From Auanema rhodensis (Eukaryota > Nematoda > Chromadorea > Rhabditida > Rhabditidae): DNA of 64,000 nucleotides. The DNA lies in assembly GCA_964057225.1 (NCBI GenBank), contig OZ059895.1, forward strand, positions 14,871,001 to 14,935,000. The letters are read 5' to 3'. Below are positions 13,301 through 25,434 of this stretch, in pieces. Position 1 is the stretch's first letter. Each line of letters starts with the position of its first letter. A program made the position numbers and the translations under genes. The notes under the pieces are model-generated. The model saw nothing but the letters and a program-made list of their open reading frames with translations, did no database searches and was not told the origin of the DNA.

Positions 13301-16192
13301 TTCCCTACATTTTCTTTTTTTTTCTAAATTTGTAACACATTGCGACCTTCTCCCAAGGTCGGAGAAAGTTGAACGACATAGATAAATGAAGATCAGGTCT
13401 CACGACGAGAAGTCAGAACAGAGATTAAATGAAGAAAAGTGAAAATAATATTTCAAATGCTTAAGCGGTAATTTGATGTATCGATAAAGCCTTAGAGGAT
13501 TATATTTCAATGAGCTGAGCCTGAATTACAAATTATTTCAATAGGCTTAGAGAAAAAGAAGCTATACGAGCAACAATATCTGTCGAAAACCTACCGAAAA
13601 AATAACATATTGAAAACAAAACATGAAAATAAATGAGAACAGTTGTCTTTTGATAATGTCAAAAAGATCATTCAAGCATAAAGAAGTATTACTGCTTAAT
13701 AAGCAAAGAAAAGGACATCAATTCTCAGCTGACTGTTATCTATTTATCAATTAGCAAGGTGAGACGTTGAAGGTACATCATTACTTATAGGACCACACTT
13801 GATATGCAGCTGATAGATCGACAACATAGTGACGAATTAGCCCATTTCTAACTTTTGTGGCGACGAACCTCACATCCTTCCGTTTCCACGCTAACAATCG
13901 GCCAGAATAAACAATCAAAAGTCATTTGATCTGTCATAAATTTAGCAAAAATGCACAACCTGTCGAAGAAAATACAAGAAAATCATTGAAGAATACAAAA
14001 AAAATCGCCAAACATATACTTTTCGGAGGCTCAGAAGACACAACGCATTGCAATATTCTGAAACGAAATATTTCATTGACAGTACGTTATTGATTACTCT
14101 GCCCTAATCACAACAATAGCTTCTATAAATAACAGAATGTAGGTCATTATACTTGACGAAAACATTAAAATAGTATATTAGCTTCTGTGAACAGACCTAC
14201 AACTGAAAAAATGAAACAAATAATTGTGTGTCGCAAATTCTCAAGAGCTCAAGAGCAGGCTAACTAGGATATAGCAAATAAGGTAAATTATAGATGAAAA
14301 GCCCACGAAAGCATCTCGAGCAAGAAAAACGATATGGATATATATTTATATATAAATATATGTTTGCACTAAACCAACCGCTCACCATCGATGTAGGAAT
14401 GTAAATGAGGATGGCCGAAAGAGCGCGTGAACGGTCTGCGCTAATGCTAATTACACAAATTAAATTATTATTATTTATATTATTATATTAGCCCAAATAC
14501 TAATGAAGAGGTAAAAACTAATAAAGAAGAGAATTTAGAAGTATGACTATCAGTGTTTATGAGGAGATGCGCTGTTTTTTTCAAGAAAATGTGACTCAAA
14601 TTCGTCATCTAAGTAAACTAGGCACTCCAGAAGTTCAAAATTAGATCATAAAGAGTATGACAAATCAGCTGATTATAGAACACAGTAGAGGATAAATGGG
14701 ATTCTGAAGGATTTTTGAGCAGAAACCACATTGCAGAACATTTGCGTGACGTAAAAAGAGACAGTTCGTCCACAAACATTTCTTCCAACCTTCTATCCTT
14801 CTCACTCGTTTGCGAGATGAAGACACTTCAAGTGCTGGTGCACATTTTGAGTTTTTTCGAAATCTTTCTCAACTTTATTATAGAGCTTCACACGATTTAG
14901 TCTCAAGAAAAGGCAAGAAAATGGAAAAAATCTGCAATTGTTGAAAGAAAATTTTCTGAAAAATACAGATAATGACTATTAGTAGCATAGTTTTGAAATT
15001 TAAACCATGAGCCGAAAGCATTTGGTGTAAAAACGGAAATATGATTGCAGGCACTGAAGGGTCAATTATAGTTGGACGCAATGCCAGTCATCCTCACGTG
15101 GCGTTTACAGTCGATTCAGCTATTTGTTTCATCAAATTACTGTGCTTAGGTTTAAAGAGGGAACAGGTCTAGCACCAGCATGATCCCCTCTTACAACCGT
15201 CGTTACAATCATATGCTATCGATAGTACGGCGCGCTAGTTTCCTTATGTTTTACGCTGGCAATGAATAAAGAAGATAGTTATGGTTGACTATGCTTGATC
15301 TTTTGTTATAAAAGAATAAAAGGGAATAGTTAAGGGCAGCTGATGGCCTGGAAGCGAAGAAAACTGAAGAAAAGGCAGACATGGGATAGCAACGACATGG
15401 AAATTGAATGGCAAACAATGATTTCAAATGTAACAAACATAGATAGAAATGAACAACTGATCAGTAATACTGGTTTTGATCTAAAGAAGATGAATGATCT
15501 GGGATTTTTTAAGGGCTGAAGGATAATACACAACATTGCAACAGCAGATCTACAGGCGAATATTCATAACAGTCAATATACGTATTATGTAGAAATCGAA
15601 GAGGCTTATTATGATTGTTGCGATTAACAGTGAGAGAGCGCTATAGCAGATAGACATCCTCTCTCAATTGAATCTATCATAGGCATTTCACTAAAACGAG
15701 CGAAAGTTCAATGAAACGAGATCACAATAGCCGATAAACAGCCGGCTGAACACGGGTTTTCGTCAATGCCATTGGCTGCCTCAGTTTGAATTGGGACAAT
15801 ATATCGCCTTGCGACGCAAACTTTCTCGGGGCTTCAACGTGAAACAGTAGCTAGCCGTACTGCACACTCAAGTGATATTCTAGAAAACTGTATAGACAGA
15901 ACTTGCATGGCGTTGTCTTTATTACACACACACCCCTTCATTTTTTCCCCTAACATGAAGAACGATGGCAAACGAGAATCCCAAACAGGAACTTTTCACT
16001 CTCTATATATATATCCCTTATCCTACATGTTCTATGATTTACTGGAGTTAGCCACATAATGAATGATCTGGTTTATTAGTTAAAACATATAATAATTATG
16101 ATTTTTTAAAAATTAAATAACGTCATGTGACCCGTGATGCCTATAAAGATTTCCTTTTTTCTTTTTTTCAGAAATGAACAATCAATTTATAG
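10329..16192. other. 5.8-kb stretch with no supported gene
   Basis: This lies between the F-box start and the Dicer stop, both on the minus strand. I find only scattered short open frames on both strands, without flanking splice sites or family similarity. The plus strand is conspicuously A/G-rich over most of the stretch, like minus-strand introns elsewhere in the window, so part may be transcribed 5' sequence of the F-box gene. It holds a GA tract at 13191-13213, a C9 run at 11617-11625, an AT-rich patch near 14335-14365, and a GC-richer island at about 12000-12190 with balanced composition and short open frames on both strands. Confidence 0.45.
13191..13213. repeat. (GA)n microsatellite
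   Basis: About 23 bp of pure GA units in the gene-free stretch upstream of the F-box gene. Confidence 0.9.
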
Positions 16193-19100
16193 TTAATCGA
16201 CTTTACTCTCCTCTTGAGATTCGGCTTTTTTCGTGGATTCTCTCAATTTCTGCTCTTCCAAGCATTTCAAGTATCTAGAATTTGAATAGCGGTCATCTTC
16301 CTCCCGGAAAGTGTGAGAACTACAAACCTTAATGCTCGCTTAGCTGCTGTTGTCTTAGCAATTCGATAATTCCTACCCATTCCAGTGAACTTCATTTTAT
16401 TACTTACTTCTACGGTGACTCTAACCTGAAACAATTATGGAATATAGCTTGATTTCGGGAATATTATGCAAACCTTTCCATTTTCAGTAATTCTTTCCAT
16501 CTTACTAAATCTTGTTTTCGATGGTTCAAGTTCCATGAGTTCTCGGATTGGGGATCTTGGTGGATTAGCACAACATTCTTCAATAGTACTCTTCATCAAG
16601 TTATGGAATACTCTCCAAACAACGTCAAGATTTCTACCAGAATCCTGTGAAGAAACACATTCCGCTATGTTTGTATTTACATATAACTAACCAGATATAT
16701 AGCGCCAGCGACGCTTTCAAAGATATCGCTCAAAGCTTTTGGAACTTCAATATCTTCTTCTTGTCCTTCATCAAATTCTTCTTCCGTTGTCACCATATAC
16801 ATCTGAAATCGCACTAGTTTCCAATGAACGAGAATTCCCGAAGTTTATATACCTCAGCATTGAAATTGGCATCGAAGAAGTTCCTCTCTTTACACAGAGC
16901 TACGAACTTCTCGACCATGTTATGAAGACCAGGACACATAGCAAGGAAATGCTAAATTTTGGACTTAAGGTCGAATATGAAGTGCGAATATACCTTGTGA
17001 AAATCAAATTTGACGGCAAGACTAGCGAAGATCGTGTTATTTACCAGGGCTGATCTCAAATCTGTCAATACCTAAGAACAAATACAGTTGAAGTTATTGC
17101 AAGTAATACTAACTCCTGGACTATACTGTCGGCCGTCCTCAAACAAGAATCTAGTGATCATGTAATCAAGAACCGCGTCACCGAGGAATTCGAGTCTCTG
17201 TAGGAAAAATGAAAAAAATAATATGAAGATGTTAGGATAAAGGTTACCTGATAGCATCCAGTTATTCGATTTTTATAGTAACTGGCATGGGTGAAAGCTT
17301 GTAATAGATAAGCTTTGTCATTGAACTGATATCTGAAAGTACAGCATATTAGTATGTCAAATCGTCTGATTCAATCACATACCCAATGACCTTTTCCAGC
17401 CTGTCAAACTTATGCTGTGTGAAAAGAGCTAAAAGTTGTTTTTCAGACATATCCGGATTTTCAGGAGTATCTATAAACCTGAAAACAACAGTACACGTAG
17501 ATCTCACTCGTAGATGATAGATACCGTAAAAGAGGTAGCTCCGACACTACATCAGTGACAAGAACTTTCAATCCAATCCATTTCATGACTTTCAGAGTAG
17601 GTTTTGGACCCAATGTCAGAAGGTGAGCACCAATTATAGCTTCAACAGCATCAGCAATGGACTTGTCACTAATATACTGTTGAGTTAACATGTTATAAGG
17701 TAATGGAGAAATCTCCTCTAGAGCCGCAGACGAAGCTGAGGGCTGAAAGCAGAGCTTTCGTCATACAATTTTTCTGATAATGAGCAAACCTTGGTGAAAG
17801 TAATTGTCTCAACTCCATCTTCAAACTTTCTAGCTGTTGTGCCATCAGCTTGATCCCAACCTGTTGGTGCTTTCACCTAGGATTACTCTTAATATAGATC
17901 TCAAAACTGATATGATTTACTTCTTCAGTAACATCTTTTTTGCCTTCCAACACATCCTCAATGAATTTATCTCGTTCTTCCGCGTCTTCTGTGTTTGGAG
18001 CCTTAAAATCCACAGTAGGCACATAGCACGGTGGAAGCCAAGAATCCTGCACATCGAACTTGGAACCAACAATTAAGTTTGGTATTCCAAGTTTTTTACC
18101 CAAGCGATAGAGATTACAGTTAGAAACCTTAAAATTAAAAATTTGAAATAGAATACTGAGATTATGAAACCTCTTTGCTTCTAGCAAAAGACAATTTTCC
18201 TTCGTGCTGATCAAAATGAGAATGATACAAGTAGTCCGTGACAGCATACTTCAAGAATGAATCTCCGATTGTTTCTAATCTTTCCAAGCTTATTCCTAAA
18301 CCATATATACCGTACTCCAAAAAGAACCAACTACCGTACCATCATTTGCATTGGATGTAGTAAGGGCGGTTAGCAAAAGAGCAGGTGATACTCCATAGGG
18401 ATTGTTGGCCATAAGCTCATCGCCATGAACACCACTTTCCGATAATGGTAATACTGTCGGCGAAGGTTTTTGGAACGAAAATCGACTATTTAAGGACGGA
18501 GCCAGAACACCTCCCTTTGATATACATTTTAGGAATTATTATAAATTGGCATATTTACCTTCAAATCAACAGCAGGTAAGAGTGAAAGGGCTTTTAGATC
18601 CTCCCTTGATTTACGCTCTGCACCTTTTTCAAGAATATCGAACTCTTGTTCTTCGCTTTCTTCCAAAAGCTCCACAGATTCTATAACAATGCAGTTTGTT
18701 ACTAGGGACTCTCTTAATATTCTCTTACGATCATTAGTATCAAACAAATTAAGGTCAACAACGTCCTCAACTACGATCCTATCTCGTTCTTCGGTTTTGA
18801 ATTTCTCCATAGCTTCCGCATAAATTTTCTTGATCGGCTTTAAAGAATTCCTTTAGATCTTAAAATAATGCCAATTCACTAACCATTTCTGGTTCTTTAT
18901 GTGTATTTCCGTTTGCATTAGGTGCCGTAGCAGTAGTACCAGCAAATCCATCAGTCGTCGGGAGAATTTGGCGACTAACATCTGCCATCAAAGCACTCAT
19001 GTTAATGCCTTGCAAGTTATCAGCTCCAATGATTTGCTGAATAAGTATTTGTGAGTTAATGCTTTCCGAGTTTCAAGAACAATCTTACGAAAGGAGAATC

Positions 19101-22100
19101 AGATACAGTGTCCTCTAAATCACCCCAACCACATTCATGACCAATCACATCAACACGTGGTGCAGCAAAATCTGGTTCAGTTTCTAAATATAATACGATA
19201 TATATGCATATAAGACAAGAAAATAACGTGTCATATCAATGAGTGATTGAACAAAATCAGTCATGACGATAGCATCTCCTTCTTCATCATCAGACATTCC
19301 ACCTTCCCGAACGTTAGACGATATCAATCCAACCTACAAGATCATAAGATGTAAGTATTATCATTTCAACACTCTGATGTACCGTTTCATCAACCTCATT
19401 ATCGGGTTTAGATATAGTAACTGGTCCAGAATCAAAACAAGAAGGATCCCATACTCCAATATCAAAGTTCTTAAGAGCTCTTCATACAGAAAGATAGAAA
19501 GTGCAACAGTCAAACCTCGCTGCTAGATGCTTCCTTTGATTCAGTATTTTCAACAAGTTGTTCAGAGCTTTTATTAAATTCTCGAAGTTGCTGAATCTTA
19601 GAAACGATTAAAAATTGCTTCTCTTCGTATGTGGCAGGATACGACAGGGATGGCCAATCAAATTTCTCATCCGGAATAGCTTTTTCCTAAGAAGATGACA
19701 ACTTAAAGCTACAAAGCATGAGAACTTCGTACCTCATCAAATCCAAGTGCATCTGTCATTACTCGTTTACGTAGCTCATCAGACAGTAGAAGATGATTTA
19801 ATCTTTAAAACTGAATTTGGTAAATATTTCATCTGTCATATGAACCTGTAGAAGAAACTTGGTAGAGCAGCTATCAAGTTCCAAAGAGTAGCGGAAATAG
19901 GATGACGTTCCATAAGCTCAGGAACGAAAATCTGTTGTTGAGATCCAGACACATCGGTTCGTACTTTTCGTTTCCCCGAACCATTTCGTGGTAACAGCAA
20001 ATTCAGTCGACTACAGAAACGAAATTGAAAAATAGAAAACCAAATGAAAACTGACTTAGATGTGAAGTCGACGTCCAATAGGCATTGTTCCTGATCATAA
20101 ATCTCTAATTTATATTTTTTGATAAAATATTCATTGAATGTTGTGTATTCGGAATCAGGGAAAGGAGAGCTTGGATTCATATCTTTCAAGATCTACAAAA
20201 CCAACATGAAATTTCTAAATCTCTGATTTGACTTTACTTCAGCAACATAGTAGAAAACTGGCTGGTCCAGATTACGGTACCACGGCATAACAACGGCATC
20301 GATATAATCTTCAGCTCTTAAATAACATGCTTTGTATAAAAAAAATATGAAATTAATTAATTAAAATTATAATATTGAAACAAATCAAATATGCGTTACG
20401 TGAAATCCGCGTGACTTACTATTTTGATAACTCAAATGCAAGAAACGGTTGATTACGCCACTTTAATAAATTTCTATAATTTCTTACAGATAATAATTCA
20501 TATATATATAAAATTGTTTTAAAATAAAATAAAAAGATTGATACCTAAATTTAAATTTCTTTCTTTCTTCACTGTCAGGAGCACGTGGCATAACTCCCAT
20601 GTTGTGAACAACATCAGAAACATACTGCATATTAATCTTGTAAGAAATTTTTCCATCGACATTTTCTGAAAGTTTGTTTTGAAAATTGGAATAATTTATT
20701 ATTTAGTTTACCAATACATAGAGGAACCACTATTGTATTTATAGGTGTGGAATCGTCAGCTCGGAAATCAAGATTTGGCTTAATCAGTTGAAGAACATTC
20801 TTGAAAACATAATGATGGAAATGATGGCATAACTCTAATGTCTGACAGTCTATCACAACCTAAATCAATCTTATAATTTAGTTTTACACAAATATGTTAC
20901 CGGATCGGGAGCGCATACAAGATGAATTCGCATATCTCCCTGCCTTAAGTAGGCGGGGAAACAGGGAATTTTGGGCAGCTTTTTCCGACTTAGAAAACCA
21001 AAAACGTTGTTATATTCTTCAGGATTCCGGAATTTCCTATTTTTTGGATTCGAAGCAGATGATGGTTCTTTTACAAGTTCCAAATGCATTACGTAAATGT
21101 AGCAGGGCTCTCCGATAATAGGGAATGCTTCATGTAAAGCTTTCGCAACCTAACGAAGACAATGAAAAGAACAAAAACGTTAGTTACCTTCTTATCATAT
21201 GGTTGTTTTCTTCGCACCGAACCTACTTTAGCATGAATACCTGGAGCATATTCATCAGGATCTTCATCCAAATGGCTCATCATATTAGCAATGGATTCTC
21301 TGCCAACAGGCAGTAAGTGATCATTCAATTCACCTTTTTGATGAAGTAATTTACATGCCTAAACCGAACAACTTAAAGAATATGAATATCTTTAATCACC
21401 TCTAATGCAACAGCCATCTGAGCATATTTTTTACAGGACATTGGAGTTTTCAACGTAATTGGCTGAAAAACGATATTTTCAAAGAATATATGAGATAATA
21501 ATTACTTCTTTAATCGGAGAATTGATAGGTAACAACAGCTCAGCGAGGTACATTGTCTTCCCTTCATGGAATACAGGAATTATGCGATTTTGAGGGACAA
21601 GTCTTGTGAATATATCAGAAGGTAATTTTGCACAATATCTACAGTTATAATAACAAATAATTGAGAAAGTCAGTTGAAATAATACCTATTGATAAGAGAA
21701 ATAGCTGATGTGAGTTTAACGGCGGCACCAGTCTCAGGAACTGTATATGGCTCGAATAAATCATCGATATTCTTAGTATCATCGAGAAATTCACTAGGAT
21801 TATGAACATTTCGAGCTCTTCTTAGCAGTATCTGAGCAACACAAAACAATAAAAAGATTTCAAATAAATGTTGAGTACCTGTTCAATTTTTAAGAAATTA
21901 CGAACATCTTCTGAAACTTTACACAACTCATCCTCATCGATAAGAACCACATAGTTAGCACCAATTTTCCTTGCACGTCCTTTGGACTACAAATTCCATA
22001 TCGAAAACAAAAAAAATCTAAATAGATATACCTGTACGTAGGCACGATAATCAACAGGCTTGTCAAATTTGACAACTAAATTACAAGTTCGAACATCAAC

Positions 22101-23984
22101 ACCTTCTTCTAATACATTAGTAGAAACAATAATATTACAATCTCCACGACGAAATCCTTTCAAAACCTTAATACATTTAAATTATAAAAAACAAACAATT
22201 GGTTTACATACTTCGTCTTGCCGCTTGTGGTGACCTTGACTATCCTCACTGGATAAGCTTCCTCCGCTAAATCCTACTATATAGTCTGGTTTAATGTATT
22301 TAAACTGGTCCAAACGAGCAATTGATTTTAAAAGATTCTAAAAACTTTTAATTCAAAGAAAACTAATTAATAAACTTACACTCAAAACAAAAGCTACATA
22401 TCGCTGTTCAACAAATATGATACAAGACAATTTACTCTCTTCAGAATAATTTGATAATATTTCGAGTAATCGCACAACCTTGATAGAAATTTAAAATGAT
22501 ATATATGAGTAAAACATACCTTGTGTGGTAAATATTCCTTGAAACTCTCCACAGTATTCAAATTTCTCATCTATAAGACAAAATATTGTATTTGATAACA
22601 ACGATTTGTAATTCATACCGCAGGTGATAACAACTTCCGAATAGTTTGCATGCAAGTTTCTCCCATTAAAAAGAATTCTACAGCTTTATCAGGTAACATA
22701 GATTGCTTTGATAGCTTCTTGAATTGTTTCTCCCATATTTGAGAAACCTAACAATAAGATTTGAGCTTAAATTCGGTATATAAACTCTAACCTTCCATGC
22801 ACCCCATGGTCCTAATATATTTAAAACTGATCTTGTTCTAGTTAATCCTTCAATTATTGGTCTTCTAGGATCAATATCCATATTGAAAACAGTTGTCTCA
22901 TTACAAAATTTTAAATGTCGTTCCTATATAAACACAAAATTCACGAATGAAAAATTAATTTTCATAGATAACATACCAAAATACCGATTATTTCCTCTGC
23001 TTTTGGAACAGAAAGAAGATCGAAGTTCTCACAACTCACGAAGTGCTGAGTTGGCTTAGCACCATATTTAGAAAGCTAAAAAAATACAATTTAACAAATA
23101 TAAACGTAAATTCAAATTAAACCGAAACTAGATTTGAAGATGTTTCTATAGCTGATTCAAGAGCATACTCAAGTTTTCTAAGTTTATCTTCCAACTTATT
23201 GGGAGAAGTCTTATCGTTAATAAGAGATGCTGTCAAACCTAATATACGAGGCCGATCATCTGAAAGATATATACATATCAGTAAATATATTTTGTACATG
23301 CAAACCTTCGGGAAGAGCCTTATAATATTTCATGATTTTATAATACGAGTGTTGTCCTCCCAGAACATGATGACATTCATCGAATATAAGAACCGCAACA
23401 TTAGTTAAGTCAAGAAAAGCATGAAGTAATAAACTCAAAAGAATATCTGCGGTAATAACAATCACCTATATAAGTGAAAATCAATCCAAAGAATATTCAA
23501 CGATTTCTTACATTGTGATTTTCCAAATATTCGGAAAATTTATTTATATCGGAACATATTTGGTTGTTCAAATTCCCATGCATTTTTCCAACTTTCAGAA
23601 GAGTTTGAGTTTGAATATGCTCGGCTTGTTGTTCCACCAAGGTGACTAATTAAGTATTTTATGATTTTAGTTAAGTTTATTGTTCAGCATACCTCTATCA
23701 ACAACAAAAAAAGCTCTCTTTCCGCCATTGCTAATAGAAGGCAGTATTTGTAGAGAGTATTCTTTTAATAATAACACTGCGATAAAAGTTTTTCCTGCTC
23801 CCGTTCCCAATTGAACTATGATATTTCTTTGACAGGCTTTTTCAAGTAATTCAACCTAAATGAATATGATAACAACAAATTGCATTTTTTTATATTTATC
23901 AAGCTGGCAATTTCAAATCCACTAAGTCACCTGATAATCCCGTGGAGTGAAACAAGCGCCTTCAACCTCACGTTCATTCACCAT
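16193..23984 (-). CDS. dcr-1: Dicer ribonuclease (DCR-1 ortholog)
   Basis: Dicer cuts double-stranded RNA and pre-miRNA hairpins into small RNAs. The gene is split into roughly 30 small exons. All domains appear in order. The N-terminus is [18 protein letters not shown] (23931-23984). The helicase has Walker [14 protein letters not shown] and LGLTASL (23.9-23.1 kb), then [16 protein letters not shown] and QSKGRARK (about 22.2-22.0 kb). A dimerisation region (DUF283) follows near 21.9-21.1 kb, and PAZ with VMPWYRN and [14 protein letters not shown] at about 20.3-19.9 kb. RNase IIIa has [16 protein letters not shown] (18.3 kb) and [15 protein letters not shown] (17.6 kb). RNase IIIb has [15 protein letters not shown] (17.2 kb) and [12 protein letters not shown] (16.7 kb). 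A C-terminal dsRBD ends in a basic helix. The acidic catalytic residues of both RNase III domains are present. An ATAATTCAG acceptor just upstream (exon from 24003) suggests trans-splicing. I did not place every exon boundary. Confidence 0.97.
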
Positions 23985-24003
23985 CTCCACAATCGGGCAT
24001 AAA

Positions 24004-24433
24004 CTGAATTATTATGATCAGAAATTGATATTCAATGTATTATCGTTAGATTTCTATTTAATTTCTTTTTGACTATACATAACCTTTTTGTGAAATTAAA
24101 TACCCGCCTTAAAAATACTTATTATTTTTTAACAATATCTATTCACCAAATAAGAAAAAGAAAAACTAATTCTTACAGAGTTAAACGAATAATTCAAAAA
24201 ATATAAAGGTCGCTTTTCAAATAGTCCTGGCGCGCGCGCATTTAAGTGTGTTTGTTGAATACTCAGGCAATAGAAGGCAAATTTTGACGTGCTATTTTGC
24301 ATTTTTCCCAATTTTTTCGTTATTTTCAAGATTTTTATGTGGTTTTGTTTCGTTATTTTTGATATTATTAGACTTTTTCTGAATATCCACTGACTAAGAA
24401 ATTATTCTAGAGTATTTATATTTTTTTTTATAG
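24004..24433. promoter_or_regulatory. Divergent promoter region, dcr-1 / rpl-6
   Basis: Only about 430 bp separate the first visible dcr-1 exon (acceptor at 24004-24005, minus) from the rpl-6 acceptor at 24432-24433 (plus), so both genes must be driven from here. It is AT-rich except for an alternating GGCGCGCGCGCA block at 24229-24240, unusual in this genome and near the midpoint. Promoter function is inferred from position only. Confidence 0.6.
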
Positions 24434-24440
24434 TAATCAA

Positions 24441-25292
24441 ATGGTGGGTCAGAGAAATATCCCAGCCTTTGGGCGCAATTTCGATCTTTCTCCAGGAGTT
24501 AGCAGATTCTCTGCTGCCCGCCTCTACTTGAAGAGAGGAGCCAAGGTCCCAAAGTTCGCCAAGAACGTTAAGGAGGTATTATTGATTTTATATTTTAAAT
24601 TGTTATTTTAATTTTTAGCCAGCTAACCTCGCTCTTACCCGTGCTGCCCCCAAGTTCAAGCTTGGACACTCCAAGAAGGTCTCTCTCCGCAAGACCATCA
24701 CCCCAGGAACCGTCCTCATTGTTTTGGCTGGAAGACATAAGGGAAAGCGTGTTGTTTTCTTGAAGCAACTCGAGAAGTCCGGTCTTCTCCTCGTCACTGG
24801 TATGTAATTTATTTTAGTATTCAATTATATTTATTACTACTATTCCTATATATTCTATATTCATTAATTTTAATTTATAATTGCGAAATATGTTTTATTT
24901 TTTAGGACCCCACAAGTTGAACAACTTCCCACTTAGAAGAATTGCTCAATCTTTCGTTATTGCCACCAGAACTAAGGTCGATGTTTCCGGAGTTAAGGTC
25001 CCAGATCACATCAACGACGATTACTTCAAGAGAAAGGCTGTTCCAGCCAAGAAGGGAGACAACATCTTCGCTTCCGGAAAGTCCGAGTACAAGGTTTTTG
25101 TTTTGAATTATGTTTTTTAAATTATTTTATTGTATTCAGGTCACTGAACAAAGAAAGACCGACCAGAAGGCCGTTGATAAGGCTGTCCTCGCCTCCATCA
25201 AGAAGAATAAGGACTCTAAGGCTCTTCTCGGATATTTGGGATCCAGATTCTGTCTTGCTAAGGGACAATACCCCCACAAGATGTTGTTCTAA
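24441..25292 (+). CDS. rpl-6: 60S ribosomal protein L6 (eL6), 218 aa
   Basis: A structural protein of the large cytoplasmic ribosomal subunit. Four exons (24441-24575, 24619-24799, 24906-25093, 25140-25292) join in phase to 657 nt. The start [20 protein letters not shown], the core [20 protein letters not shown] and the end GQYPHKMLF are typical of animal eL6, and the length fits. Seven bases before the ATG there is a TTTTTTTTTATAG acceptor-like site with no exon before it, suggesting a spliced-leader acceptor. Codon use differs from the other genes here: it strongly favours C-ending and G-ending codons such as AAG, GTC and CTC, as expected for a very highly expressed gene. Confidence 0.97.
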
Positions 25293-25344
25293 TTTTGTTG
25301 TTCATAAATTGTTATAAAAAAAATCCCTTTAAAAATTAGAACAC

Positions 25345-25350
25345 TTTATT
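25345..25350 (-). terminator. Poly(A) signal AATAAA of the myosin gene
   Basis: AATAAA on the minus strand, about 85 bases below the myosin stop codon. It lies in the 142-bp gap between the convergent rpl-6 and myosin stop codons, so the two 3' ends are very close or overlap. Confidence 0.55.
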
Positions 25351-25434
25351 ATTTGCTGATGGCTTAACTTATACAAATCACATGGGTTGGGGATGGGGAT
25401 TATTAATCACCGTTGCTTTTCATAGCTCTAAAGA

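Noticed and set aside
14335-14365. AT-rich palindromic patch as a replication origin or hairpin RNA
   Set aside because: Simple TATATA sequence is common in this AT-rich window and nothing else supports a function.
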